Positions 9,940-21,074 of a DNA stretch of 64,000 nucleotides are shown here, one piece after another. How positions within the stretch are numbered: position 1 is the stretch's first letter; each line of letters starts with the position of its first letter. The stretch is taken from positions 1,178,001 through 1,242,000 of the forward strand of contig JAUZTG010000029.1 of the NCBI GenBank assembly GCA_030734395.1, in the 5' to 3' direction. The DNA is from Sarocladium kiliense (lineage: Eukaryota; Ascomycota; Sordariomycetes; Hypocreales; Sarocladiaceae). Under the pieces are notes generated by a model. That model was given only the letters and a program-made list of their open reading frames with translations. It made no database searches and was not told the DNA's origin. The position numbers and the translations under genes are program-made.

Positions 9940-12410
9940 ATGTATGTCTGCACGGAAACTGATTGCAGGCGCAGCTTCAAGCGACCAGAACACCTTAGTC
10001 GTCATCGATTGAATCGTGAGTCCATATGTTCACTATGTCTCAAATCGCATCCGGAACTTGTCTTACATCTTCCCTGATCTAACAATTCTGCAGACAAGCC
10101 ACGAAAGATCCACCAATGCCATGTCTGCAGCAAAGACTTTGTTCGTCTGGACCTCCTCCAACGCCATATGCGCCGGCACAATAAGGGGATGGTCTACCGC
10201 AACTCAGGCGGCTACTCAACCCGGGGAAGGCCAAGCACTCAGGATCCATCGGAGATCTCTGGATCAGAGCCGCAGCCAGAGCATGTACTTCCATCATCGG
10301 ACAATCCGGAGGCGGTGGAGCTGCGTGGGCAGCTCCCTGAATCCGAACCCTGCCAAAATACCCCCAAGCTTGTGGAGAGAGAAGAAGTCCTTCCGGCTCC
10401 TCAAGTCAGTAGCTTCAGCCCTGGAGTGACAGGACTTGATGCTGTCCCTGACCTAGGACCCCCTGGTCATCTCCCCATGGGGAGCCAGAGACACGACGCG
10501 GAGCACCACAACTTCTTCGAAGGGCCCAACGATATAGCGGGCCTGTCACAGGACCTAGATTGGTTGTTCAGCTCCATCAACCCGTGGGACATCACCAACG
10601 ATCTCTACAATATCGATCGAGACTTGACGTTATCATCACCCCCTACCTCTATTGGTTCAAGACCTGTTCCAGTCAGTCTAGACCAACTGGACGGAAACAC
10701 ATTCCCCAGAGACCGGATATTGCTCGCCCTCATCGGTCTGCCTGCCCACGTCCTCGAATCTTCATTCTTCGAGACGCAGAATCTCGAGCAGTTCATGCAG
10801 ACTTATTGGACGTGCTACAATCCTCACTTTTCACTCTTGCATAAGCCGACATTCTCGGTACAAGATGCTCCTCCGCTACTTCTTGTTGCGCTCTTGACAC
10901 TGGGTGCGACTCTGTCCCCTGATCCAGAACATTACCGCGTCGCGGAACAGATCCACGATGGCTTACGATGGCTTATATTCACGGTATGTAACTCATAGAT
11001 ATAACCCGCTTCCTTCAATATGCCACTGTACTTTCTAACATCGTTTTATAGTCCCCCAGTTTTCGAGTGCCAGCACCGTTATGGGTCATCCAGGCCCTGC
11101 TCATCACCCAATCTTATGAGAAGATGTTCTCGACTCGGCGGTTACATGAAATGTCCCACATCTTCCACTATTCCATAGTCACGGTCAGTACCACTCTTCT
11201 CGAATCTTGCTATTGCTTAGCACTGATATTATCCAAGTTGATGAGACGTGGCAGCTGCTACTCTCCAAACGAAGACATTGGCGACATGTCCTCTCTCGAA
11301 AAGGCATGGCACCGATGGATCGAGCGTGAGCTATCCCATCGAGCAGCATACTTCGCCTTTGTGATGGACGCACAGCATTCATCCATTTTCGGCCACTCCG
11401 CCGCCATCAACCTCACAGATATTCAGCTTCCCTTGCCATGCGCAGACTCCCTCTGGGAGGCACCATCAGCTGTGGATTGGCATCGTGAGAGAGCCAAAGT
11501 TCAACCCTGTCCGCTGTTTCTTCCAGCCCTTAGAGCACTTCTCTCCCAACACCCCATCCCTCATACTTACAGTCCCTTCGCACGCTTCGTGCTGCTTCAT
11601 GGTCTATTTGCCTTGACTCGGCATATGGTGACTCGCGATCAGACCGCCTCTTGTATGAGCACCAAGGGGTCGGAGACTCGACAGCAGACGGCCGAGATTA
11701 CAGATGATGAGGATCCATCGCCAACTCCAGAGCCGGATAACTGGAGAGACCGTATGGATCGAGCAATTGATACCTGGTCATTTAGCCTTCTCAGCCAGAC
11801 TCCATCTCTTTGTCTCGAAGCTGCGCGGCCTCTCCAGCGTATCGCACATCTCAGCATTTACGTCTCGCTGATAGACTTTCATGTTCTTGCTGGGGCTCCC
11901 AATCTTTCTACAGGAGTCCGCACAACTCAGGATAGTGTCCAGTACGCCAACGCATACCAGCGGATATCCCAGTGGGCTCATAGTCGCAACGTCAATCGAG
12001 TCCTCAGACACTGTCTCCTCCTGATCCAAGAGACGATGTTTACCCGGGCGAGGTACATTGCTGCTGAAGATAACATCATCTTACGGCCATGGGTTTTGTA
12101 CAACACAGTACTAGTTCTTTGGGCTTTCGGAGCAACCACAGCCAGCTCCGAGACGAGTACTGCCACAGCGGAGTGGACAGCTGAGGAGTATCTTCCCTAC
12201 ATGTTGAACGCTTTGATGGGTGACGGAGATCTTTCTCGGCTTCAGGCTGCAAGTAATATAGGCGGCTTGATCAAAACTGTGCATAAAGCTATGGAAAACT
12301 GTCGATGGGAGCTATTAGAAGAAGCGAGAGAGATCCTGGGTCGGATATCATCTCAACGAACCCTTCCGCTACCTACTGCTATTTCACGCGTGGCGTCAGA
12401 ACCCGAGTAA
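9940..12410 (+). CDS. C2H2 zinc-finger transcription factor with fungal-specific regulatory domain
   Basis: Model: join(9940..10015, 10094..10983, 11052..11183, 11238..12410), 756 aa. Two adjacent C2H2 fingers lie at the N-terminus: finger 1 C-x4-C-x12-H-x3-H and finger 2 C-x2-C-x12-H-x3-H (residues about 4-57). Intron 1 splits the codon of the last His of finger 1. An acidic, Pro/Ser-rich linker follows, then a long helical region (LEQFMQTYWTCYNP, LHKPTF, LLLVALLTLGA, then IFHYSIVTLMRRG) typical of the fungal transcription-factor middle-homology domain. The 54-nt intron at 11184-11237 is in frame without a stop, but removing it gives the usual IVTLMRRG continuity. The start may be further upstream: an ATG at 9733 with a donor at 9793 and acceptor at 9894 would add 35 in-frame residues. 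Its position suggests it regulates the flanking permease and the lactonase/esterase pair. Confidence 0.85.
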
Positions 12411-12443
12411 GCGGAGAAAAAGGCTTTCATAAAATCTATAGAC

Positions 12444-13520
12444 TTATCCCCCGAATTCGAACTTCAACGTGCCCTTTGTTCCTTCGGCATGATATTTGAA
12501 CATATGTCCGCCCTCATCGTCAGCCTTGGCTGTTGGCTTTCTATCCTTCCCCGTCGCAATGTACAGAATATCCAAGTCCTTACCGCCCCATGTTGTGCAG
12601 GCCATGTTTCTTGCAGAGAAAATGATATCTTTCAGGTGTCTACCTTCTGGAGAGAAGACCATGACTCGGTTCGAGTCGAATACTGCTATCCACAAGTTGC
12701 CCTCAGTGCTATCAATGTTAGTCTTCTCACGTTGTATAGCTCACATCAGGGTTGAACTTACTCGACTACCATGCCGTCCGGCTCCCCGAAGCTGTCTCGG
12801 CGGTCGATGAACAGCGTCTTGTTTGAGATGGCGCCGGTCTCGACGTCGAAGTCATAGCGGTAGACTATCATCGCCACAGAATCATTGACATACACTGGCT
12901 CATATTAGCCTTACCACATTTCTTATATGAGACCATACTTGAGAGAACTTACTCTTCTTGTTGTCAGGACTCCAGGCTAGCCCATTGCCACATACAAACC
13001 CATTGTCCATTTCTTGAAGACTTCCATCTGGATCATATCTCCACAACCGCCCGATAGGCTTTCCATAGCTCCCAGGCAGCTTATTGGGCCCAAAGCTCAT
13101 CGCCTTGATATCAATCTCCGCGAGCCAAAACCTTCCCTTCGCATCCACACCACCATCATTGAACCTCAGCTTGTCACGATCCTCTGTAGGAATGATCTCC
13201 TTGAGCACATCCAAGCGACCCGTTTCTTCATCAAGGAATGCGACGCCTTGGTAATACGCACAGATGTAGCTCCCGGGCTTGTCCTTGCGGAAGAATTGAA
13301 CGGTTACGCTGTCTGAGAGCTTCAGGACCCGGGCGCGGCCAATGGCATTGCCTGTACTTGAGTCGACTTTGAGGATGTGAAGCTCAGGGGGTTTGGCCAG
13401 GCAGTCGACCCAGTGAAGGGTAGAGTCGCTTGCTCGGTAGATTGGGCCTTCGCCTAGGATCATAGGCGGGTCGGTCTTGTACCAGGCTTTGCCGCCGTCG
13501 ATGGATTCTAGACCAGCCAT
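12444..13520 (-). CDS. SMP-30/gluconolactonase/LRE-like hydrolase
   Basis: Model: complement(join(12444..12708, 12762..12894, 12953..13520)), 321 aa, the normal family size. A six-bladed beta-propeller, metal-dependent lactonase or ester hydrolase. Metal-site landmarks are present: GEGP near residue 25, RFNDGG in the middle, NGLAWSPD, and DGMVVDTEGNLW, which is restored only after removing intron 2. The ATG at 13520 is preferred; an in-frame ATG at 13583 would add 21 residues without family similarity. There is no signal peptide, so it is probably cytosolic. It is divergent from an HSL-type esterase and tail-to-tail with the C2H2 factor, only 33 bp apart. The substrate is unknown; sugar lactones are the usual assumption. 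Confidence 0.9.
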
Positions 13521-13954
13521 GATGGGGTGTAATGGTGTGCGTATGTGAATGATCGAAAGAGAACCTAGGATCAAACGAGACACATGTGATCAGGGTTTGG
13601 TGATGTCGCTACTTATCGGCTTCACGCTCCTTAATGACGGACTATCATGCGGTAGGTGATTCCAGTAGATCTGACCCCCACCTCCGAGGTCTTGTCGCAT
13701 AGCATCGCGCACTGGTGGTTGCCCGAGTTGCAATCATCCCGCATAACCCCACCGCGATACACCCTCCCACGCAACGCCCCAGTCATATCAAGGCGGGCAG
13801 GCGATCGCGCGGGACCTTATCACCGAGGATACCTTGGGCTGCTTGGATAGATAGATGCAAACTTTATGAGGTGGCTTTGTAGCATTCCGCAATCTGAGTT
13901 CCCTTGCTGTGTGTATACGTTCAAGCATAGAGCGCTTTGACAAGGACCTTCATC
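13521..13954. promoter_or_regulatory. Divergent promoter of lactonase-like and esterase genes
   Basis: A 434-bp shared upstream region. GATA-type HGATAR motifs occur at 13613-13618 (minus), 13817-13822 (minus) and 13849-13854 (plus, in a GATA tandem). About one would be expected by chance, so the enrichment is weak. Confidence 0.4.
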
Positions 13955-15051
13955 ATGTCTACCGAAACCATCTTCCCACAACCGCCTTATCCTCTACATG
14001 ATTCCATCAAGGAACTTATAGATCCGGAGTATGCAAACTTCTACAATGAGTACCTACTCAACGCTCCTCAAGTACACTACCAGCCTGTGTCAGCCTCTCG
14101 TGTAGGCGGCCGCCTCATCCCAGTGAGTCTACTTAATCATGCATTATGCAAGGATCATCGAGCATACTGACACTCCTACAGGGCGGAACTGGGTTAGTTC
14201 CAGTTAGAAAGACATTGGACTTTCAGCTCAGTCGCAAGGAATCAACAGGCTCAGATGTACCTGTCAGAGTGTTCATCCCTGAGGGCTCAGCCCCAGCAAG
14301 CGGGTGGCCGGTCTTCCTCTGGTATCATGGCGGAGGCTGGGTGCTCGGCAACATCGACTCTGAGAACAGTCTTTGCACCAACATTTGTGCTCGAGCGAAC
14401 TGTGTTGTCATTACCACCGACTACCGCTTAGCACCTGAGCACCCGTATCCCGCTGCTGTTCACGATGCTTGGGAGACCGTTTTATGGGTTGCGAGCGGCG
14501 CTGCGGCTGGAGATTTGGGGGTGAAGCTAGACATGGTTAAACTGTCTGTCGGTGGATCAAGTGCCGGAGGAAACTTGGCTGCAATCATGACACAGAAGGC
14601 CCTTGACCACGAGGCGTTCCGCAATCAGCCTGGATTCAAATACCAGGTCCTTGTCGTACCCGTTACCGACAACACTGCAACGATTGATTCAAGTGCTACA
14701 TACAGCTCTTACGAGCATACTGCTGCGCTTCCAGTTGACAAGATGCTCTGGTACCGCCGCCATTACCTCCCCAACAAGCAAGACTGGTCATCGCCCGAAG
14801 CATCGCCGCTCTTGGTTTCGGGTGATGTCTTCAAGAGGTTGCCGCCTGCGCTGGTCGTTGTTGCGGGCCTGGACATTCTGCGATGGGAGGGTGAGGAGTA
14901 TGCCAGGAAGTTGAACGAAGCATCTATTCCCGCTGAGGTACAGGTCATAGAAGGGGTGCCTCATCCCTTCATTGTCATGGATGCGGTTTTACAAAAGGGC
15001 AGGGACGGAGTCAGCTTAGTATGTAATAGACTTGCGGCGGCGCTTAAATGA
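13955..15051 (+). CDS. Alpha/beta-hydrolase, HSL (GDxG) family esterase/lipase
   Basis: Model: join(13955..14122, 14182..15051), 345 aa. A carboxylester hydrolase with the full HSL-family signature: the oxyanion-hole motif YHGGGWVLGN, the DYRLAPEHPYPAA block, the nucleophile motif GSSAGG (Ser in place of the Asp usual in GDSAGG), the acid Asp in AGLDILRWEGE and the catalytic His in GVPHPF. There is no signal peptide or membrane anchor, so it is probably cytosolic. The start is the only ATG in good context (ATCATGTC) before the conserved N-terminal region. It shares a promoter with the SMP-30-like gene. An esterase paired with a lactonase suggests sequential hydrolysis of an ester- or lactone-containing compound, which is inference only. 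Confidence 0.9.
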
Positions 15052-16032
15052 GATAGCATTATGGGTGGAAGTTGAAGGCCATGGGTTACCGATTTACCAA
15101 GATTTACATATGAAATCCAACCTCTTTTTGAGCCCTATGTTCCTCAAAGTGCAAGGTGGGGGGGGGGGAGGGGGGGGGGTCATTACTGGGCACCAGGTTG
15201 ATGGCCGAACCACCCACGGCATGGGTTCTAGCCTCACCTTCATGCCATATTGCAGCTTCTTTAGTCTGTGAACTTCTAGTGTGTACCTGCCGCCTGTGTT
15301 GCCTTCCCCTTCAGGGAGGCTCACTCGATCAAGGAACTGCTGCTTCGTTTTCTTCGCGGCATTCGAACCGGAACCTGAATATATAAGGAAGGTGCCACCG
15401 TATCCAGCGTGAATGTCAAGTTGCGAGTGATGTGGGTTCTCACAAGAGGGTAAAAGGTGTAAGATGATGAGTGTACTAGTATTCAAGGGTTATTCAATAC
15501 GTTTGTTCCTACTCTCCTTATAAAGACTTATGATATCACTTTTCTTAAATCATAGTAATAAGTTAATGTATTCCTGGCGAATTCACCAGAACCCTCCCTG
15601 AGGTGCTCGAGGCCAGCGTTCCGGGTAGCAACATTATGACCGTGAGCCTCGGTGCTTTTGGGGGAAGGAGGCCCCCTACGACATCTCGCTTACAGCAAGG
15701 GTAGTTGCTTGTAAGGTTTGTTTGTAAGGCTGCTGGGGAAGGCTGCTTGGAAAGGTTGCTTGGGAAGGTAGGTAGGTATCTTTCCTGAAGGTATTTCTTC
15801 CGCTTCCTGGTCTGCGACGTGCGGAGTCTTCTTCCACAACACACACCTTGACATTGACTCTCATTGCCCATCTTGCGGCTCTCTTTTCTCTTGACAGTAA
15901 CCAGAACCAAACAACCCCGGCCTTGCCTCAGACCAACCTCACTCACCCCTGTCTGATCACTCTGCGACACACACGACAGATCGGAATATCCGATTCCATT
16001 TCCACCTCCAACAACCGCCTCACTGCATCAGC
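15052..16032. other. Intergenic with G-tract, no gene recognised
   Basis: 3' flank of the esterase and 5' flank of the RNase H-like gene. The minus-strand ORF at 15486-15094 looks partly protein-like in its middle, but no family is recognised, it runs into the G-tract as poly-Pro, and no start or splice support was found. Near 15,700-15,780 there are imperfect GCTTGG/AAGG-type repeats. Confidence 0.5.
15158..15179. repeat. G-tract (G11 A G10)
   Basis: Two runs of 11 and 10 G separated by one A. The tract can form a G-quadruplex and is also a site where the assembled length may be wrong. Confidence 0.95.
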
Positions 16033-16913
16033 ATGCCTCGCGGGTACTACCTAGGCCAGAGATTGAACCCGCTCGGCTACCATAGCAGCGATGATCCTGA
16101 CTTTGATGATGGTCATTGGTATGGTGCCACGAATTCTCCTGGGTTCGGCCCTGAGAAGCGTAGAGGGACCGGTGCCATTCTTCCCATCAGATTCATGCCT
16201 CCACCTGGTCAGACTCCTACACAAGTCTTCCTCGCAAAACCAGATTCATCGCAGCGACTCGGTAAGCAAACATTGCCTGTGGACTTTCTTGTATTCAGCT
16301 GTTTTGCACACTACTAACGGGGGTATCGGGCAGTTATACGCATCGGAGCAACGATCGAGAGTTTCTGATCTTCACAGATGGTGCTTGTCTAGACAATGGA
16401 GGAGCGAATCCCAGAGCCGGCTGGGCTTTCGTCCATGGGCCAGGCGAAAATGGCATTCCCCAGATCGTCTCTGGACGCCTCGAGAGTAAAGGTCCCTTTG
16501 GCGACACGAGTGATCAGACTAGCAACAGAGCAGAGCTTCGAGCCGTGATAGCCGCTTTGCGCTTCCGTCATTGGCCAGGGGAAGGCTTCACTTCTGTTGT
16601 CATCGCAACGGACTCGGAGTACGTCGTTGAGGGTGCAACTCAGTGGGTTCGGAGCTGGGTTTACTGGGACTGGACGACCGTCCAGGGCCACCCGGTCAAG
16701 AATCGAGACCTGTGGGAGATGCTACTCGGTGAGATCGAGTGGTGGGACGCCGAGGGCTTTTGTGTTCGATTCTGGAGGATACCGAGGGAGTGGAATCGTT
16801 CGGCTGATGGTGCTGCGAGAACAGCTGCCGCTCGTGCTGCAAACGTACCTGCATGGCAAGACGTTTGGGAATGGCAATTTGACCATGGTCAATACTTCAG
16901 GAATCACGGGTAA
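16033..16913 (+). CDS. RNase H-like domain protein
   Basis: Best in-frame model: join(16033..16261, 16378..16913), 254 aa. The N-terminus (MPRGYYLGQRLNPLGYHSSD) precedes a type-I RNase H fold. Catalytic acids of the DEDD set are visible: Asp in DGACLDNGG, Glu in SNRAELRAVIAAL, Asp in ATDSEYVVEG and the last Asp in NRSADGAA. It would cleave RNA in RNA:DNA hybrids, or be an inactive relative. The intron is odd. The strongest acceptor (GGGCAG, ending 16333, after CTAAC) shifts the frame and stops at once. Acceptors ending at 16359 or 16377 keep the frame, but 16377 removes most of beta-strand 1 (the FLIFT residues). No reverse transcriptase or integrase is nearby, so it looks like a host gene, not a retroelement piece. 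Family is clear; the junction is uncertain and a frameshift is possible. Confidence 0.7.
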
Positions 16914-18716
16914 CTCACTCAGCTCCATGCTTCCCACAAGCTCTTCAGAGGGATGACAAGTATCAGAAGATAACAAGTATCAGAAAGTATCGAAGGCGGA
17001 AGGAGCCTGCACGGTGTCATGGATCGATCGGAGATCAGAGATCGAATCAAGCGCAACTACCCTTTGTATGGAATATTATTGACCGTATGACTCATCACAA
17101 ATTGCTTCGAGATTATATCGCAACACATTCAGGGACGCGTCTTCTCTCCCAGTGAATGCCCAGAAACCGCAGTCTATGTCTTAGTCGCTCCATCTTCAAG
17201 CTTAGGGGGCCGGAAGGACGCATCGCGCCAGAACAAGGTCACCTGGGAGGCAGACATATCGGATCATTTCCAACATTCACTATGCTCTCCGGGTTACGGA
17301 CCTTGCATCACCGTCTCGCAGTACATGGAGCTCACACATATCCGCAGGTATCTCAAATGACAGCCCTGGGTTCACTTAGGGTGACACTCTCCTTCCGTGG
17401 TGGATCTTCTATATCATCCTTTCCACTACCCCGAGAGCTGCGCCGATTGATGGTATTGATGTTCTCACGCCTTAAAGCACGCTCAGGGCGACTCTCAATC
17501 TTTGTCTGACATCTGCCTATCTTTATTCTATTAATTATAATACTTTTAGGATATTGTCAAGAATACCAGAAGTAACTTTGAATAATCTAGCGAGACTCTC
17601 GTTTCCACGATCCTCCCAGCTCGGTCAGCTTTTTACACCTACGGGTCGGCCGACTCACCCCGGGAGACAGACTTGATGGGCTGCCTCGATAGCGAGATTT
17701 ATAAATATCTTAGGGCGTGGTCAAGGTGTGGCTTGTAGATCAGTGGTCCTCGCAGCCGCTGTCACGAGACTAGAGCAACCTGACATCGCAACCGTGTAAA
17801 TGCATGGGGAATTGCCACTCCCGCCTTCAGGATGCGCAGTCCCCTTCCACAGCTTGTCAAAGCGTCCATCCAATATCGCACCTTCTCCATCCGTGCACAG
17901 TGCATGATCAGTGCTGGCTATGCGGAGTAGTCTCATCGTGTAGTGACTACTTGGGTGACCAGCTGCTACGCCGTTGTTTAGTACACCTACCTAGATGTCG
18001 TGCTCGCGGGATGCAAGCACGTAAGGCTGCCGGGGCCCCATGCCAAGGGTAACGGGCCCCTCCCTACCTAACCTTAACTTCTACTGCAGGTTCTGGAATA
18101 AACGGGAGAAGCATCGGAACTTTTGTGAAAAGGCTATTAAGCTTATTCTGTATTGGCATTGCTAAACCTCGCCCAGAGAACGAGACTTCCCATCACATAC
18201 GAGTGAAGGAGCACCGCCGAGAGATACCCCCAGCGATGGTGCAAGCACCTCGCAATATCGCGAATCATTCCTCCCCTCGTACTTGGCAGCTCGGCCTTGT
18301 CACTTTGAAAAGTCGGTTATTCTTGGCCACTGTCCGAGGTGGGAAGGTCAGAAGCATGTTTGTGTAGCATCCGCCCCAACTGCAACCTTTTCGTTATCAG
18401 CATTGGCAGCGCCTCCAGGGGCGATTGTGACATATACCCGGTCGGCAGTCCGTGCTGAGTTCCATTTTTTGGCGTGTAAATTCCTTCGTACCAAGAACAG
18501 ATGGCGAAGAATGGAAGGGATGAAAGGAGGCCAATCATGCTGTGTCTGCTGATCTTCGCGATGCTGGGATAGGGTCGCATCATGCACGACGCCAAGTAGT
18601 GTAGACATTGACCAGAGCTTTTATACTTCCCTTTGCCCCCTTCTTTAGCTTCGATGTGACCTTTTTCTTCTGCAGCTTCGTTGTAAGTCTCTGCTCGCAG
18701 TCGGCACTCTTTCACC
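16914..18716. other. Intergenic, no gene recognised
   Basis: 1.8 kb between the RNase H-like and permease genes. Short ORFs only. The last 200 bp, T/C-rich and ending TTCACCATGG, look like the permease promoter and leader. Confidence 0.5.
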
Positions 18717-20594
18717 ATGGGGTTCCTTGACAAGATCAAGCCTCAGACGACCAAGGAGGTCGTCTCTGACCATGACAACACCGACAGCACCAACTCTTCC
18801 ATCATCCACGATGGAGAGCTCGCGTATGTTCGCCAAACTGCTGGTAACGGTACCGTTGGCTACCAGGAAGCTGTTGGTGCGCCGGTTGAATCGCAGTCGC
18901 CGCTTGGATACCATGTCAACTGGCTGACTGTCATCTTCCTGAACGTCAACCACATGGTCGGAACCGGTATCTTCTCTACGCCTGCCACGATCCTGCGTCT
19001 TACGGGCTCCATCGGCCTCGCATTGTTCTTCTGGGTCATTGGTTTTATCCTCGCCATCGCCGGTCTCTCTGTGTACATGGAGTTCACCAGCTACTTCCCC
19101 AACCGCAGTGGCTCTGAAGTTGTCTGGCTCGAGCAAGGCTTCCCGAGACCGAAGCACTTCTTCCCCGTCGCCTACGCTGTGCAATCAGTCCTCTTGTCAT
19201 TCAGCAGCAGCAATGCTATTGTGCTGTCGAACTATCTCTGGCGCATTGTTGGCCGTGCGCCTGAGCCATGGGAGCTCAAGGGTGTAGCCATCGCTGCATA
19301 CACTCTTGCTGTCATCTGCGTCATCCTTCACAACAAGTACTCTTACTGGGCCATCAACGTCATCGGTGGTCTCAAGCTGATTCTCCTCACCTTCATCGCC
19401 ATCTCCGGTCTCGTCATTCTCGGCGGCCATGTTCCACGCATCGAGAACCCCGGCATCAACTACAAGGATGGCTTCGCCGGCACAACCGACAGCGGATACA
19501 ACCTTTCCCAAGCTATGGTCAATATCAGTTTCGCTTTCCAAGGATGGCACAACGCCTTCAGCATGGCCAACGAGATCAAGAACCCGATTCCGGTTCTGAA
19601 GAAGAACGCGACAGCATCTTTGCTCATTGTCTTCGTTCTGTACTTCCTCTGCAACATCGCCTACTTCGCTGCTGTGGAAAAGGAGGTCTTCATGGAGTCG
19701 AGTGAGCTTGCCGCCGCCGTGTTCTTCCGCACCGCCTTTGGATCCGCTGCCGAGTCTGCTCTCAACTTTTGCGTTCTTCTGAGCTCCTTCGGTAACCTTC
19801 TCGCGGTCCTCGTCACGCAGTCTCGTCAGATTCGTGAGATTGCTCGTCAAGGTGTCCTTCCATGGACCCAATTCTGGGTCTCGACTAAGCCATTCGGTAC
19901 ACCTATCGGACCCTACGTCCTCAAGTGGGCGTTCACATTCCTTATGATCGTGGCGCCTCCGGCTGGTGACGCTTTCCAGTTCGTCGTCTCCCTGAAGTCA
20001 TACCCGGATGCCATGTTCTACGTCGCAATGGCTGTCGGCCTTATTCTCCTTCGTCGACGTCGCGCTCGCTCTGGGACTCCTCGCTCAGACTTCCGCGCCT
20101 GGTGGGCCATGGTCATTCTCTATCTGCTTTCTCAGATCTACCTCCTCGTCATGCCTTGGATCCCACCGGCTGGCGGCCCGTACGCCGGTACAGTCAGTTT
20201 GTAAGTCTACCGTTCTAGCCATCCACGCAAAGTAACTCTGTTGACTCATTATAGCCTTTGGTGCACTTACATGATTGTCGGAATTGGCATCATGGCTCTC
20301 TGCGGTGGCTACTACTACCTGTGGATGCATGTTCTCCCTCGCTGGGGCAATTACACGATTCGCTCGCAGGTGCTATTAGTCGATGACAACGGCGCCAACA
20401 CGCATAAGCTTCTTCGTGTTCCTAACTCTGAGCTGGCCGAATGGGATGCTACACATGATGAACTTGGTCGTGAGATTCGGCACAGGCGACCTCACGATGG
20501 CAGCGAGGATGCAGAGATACAGCAGGGCGAGAAGGGCGTCATTCGGGATGATCAGGCGAACATCACCCCTACTGAGAGCGTGACGAAGAATTAG
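18717..20594 (+). CDS. High-affinity amino-acid permease, MUP1-like (LAT/APC family)
   Basis: Model: join(18717..20200, 20255..20594), 607 aa. A plasma-membrane permease of the L-type branch of the APC superfamily, closest by eye to fungal methionine/cysteine permeases of the Mup1 type. Features: a hydrophilic N-tail of about 70 residues; the TM1 signature MVGTGIFSTPATIL; FPRSG-like FPNRSGSEVVWLEQ between segments; the TM6 region SFAFQGWHNAFSMANEIKNP; and SFGNLLAVLVTQSRQIREIARQG. About twelve hydrophobic segments are present, the last after the intron, followed by an acidic C-tail. The start has a consensus CACCATGG context. Substrate specificity is inferred from family resemblance. Confidence 0.88.
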
Positions 20595-21074
20595 CCATGG
20601 ATACTGTACCTAGCATATGTGTTGTCTCTCAGAAAGCATGAGTGCACTGAACAGCACATGGCATCTCCTGGCAGATAAATATGATGATTCCGCCGATCAA
20701 CTTCATTAGGTGCACACTTGCTTTCGACTGACACGTTGCGGGCGACTACTACCGCAAGTTTTCTACAGCTGAGCGAGAGCCTTGCCGCCCAGAGACGTGG
20801 GTTGTGTGCCAATGCAGCCCAGCCTGTAATCTACCTTGGCTAATCAGCGGCCAGGTTGTAAATGCTACTTTTCCTCACGTGCATGGGCCACTCACTGCGC
20901 TTCCGCAAAGGACCAACATAAGGCTTCCCTCTCCTGCTTGTCTGTGGGTCGATACTGTATCAACGGATGAGCCGATCCTGATTATTCTCTACGCCAGAGT
21001 CTTGGGACTATTCGAAGTGCAGTCCCGTGGGCTTACCCCTTTTTTATCGAACCGAAAGAGCGAATCGACTCAAC
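20595..21074. other. Intergenic
   Basis: Holds the 3' end of the permease transcript and the promoter of paralog A. No other element is recognised. Confidence 0.5.

Noticed and set aside
16033..16913. RNase H-like gene as a retrotransposon fragment
   Set aside because: No reverse transcriptase, integrase or terminal repeats lie nearby, and the gene has its own N-terminal extension and a spliceosomal-type intron.
17900..18000. A string (gtagtgactacttgggtgac and neighbours) that resembles part of a fungal 5S rRNA
   Set aside because: Only the GGGTGACCA-like core matches. The 5' half, stem pairing and a T-run terminator are missing, so it is probably chance.
19197..19871. 224-codon minus-strand ORF inside the MUP1-like permease gene
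   Set aside because: Exact antisense shadow of a strongly conserved coding exon; its translation is low-complexity without a known domain.
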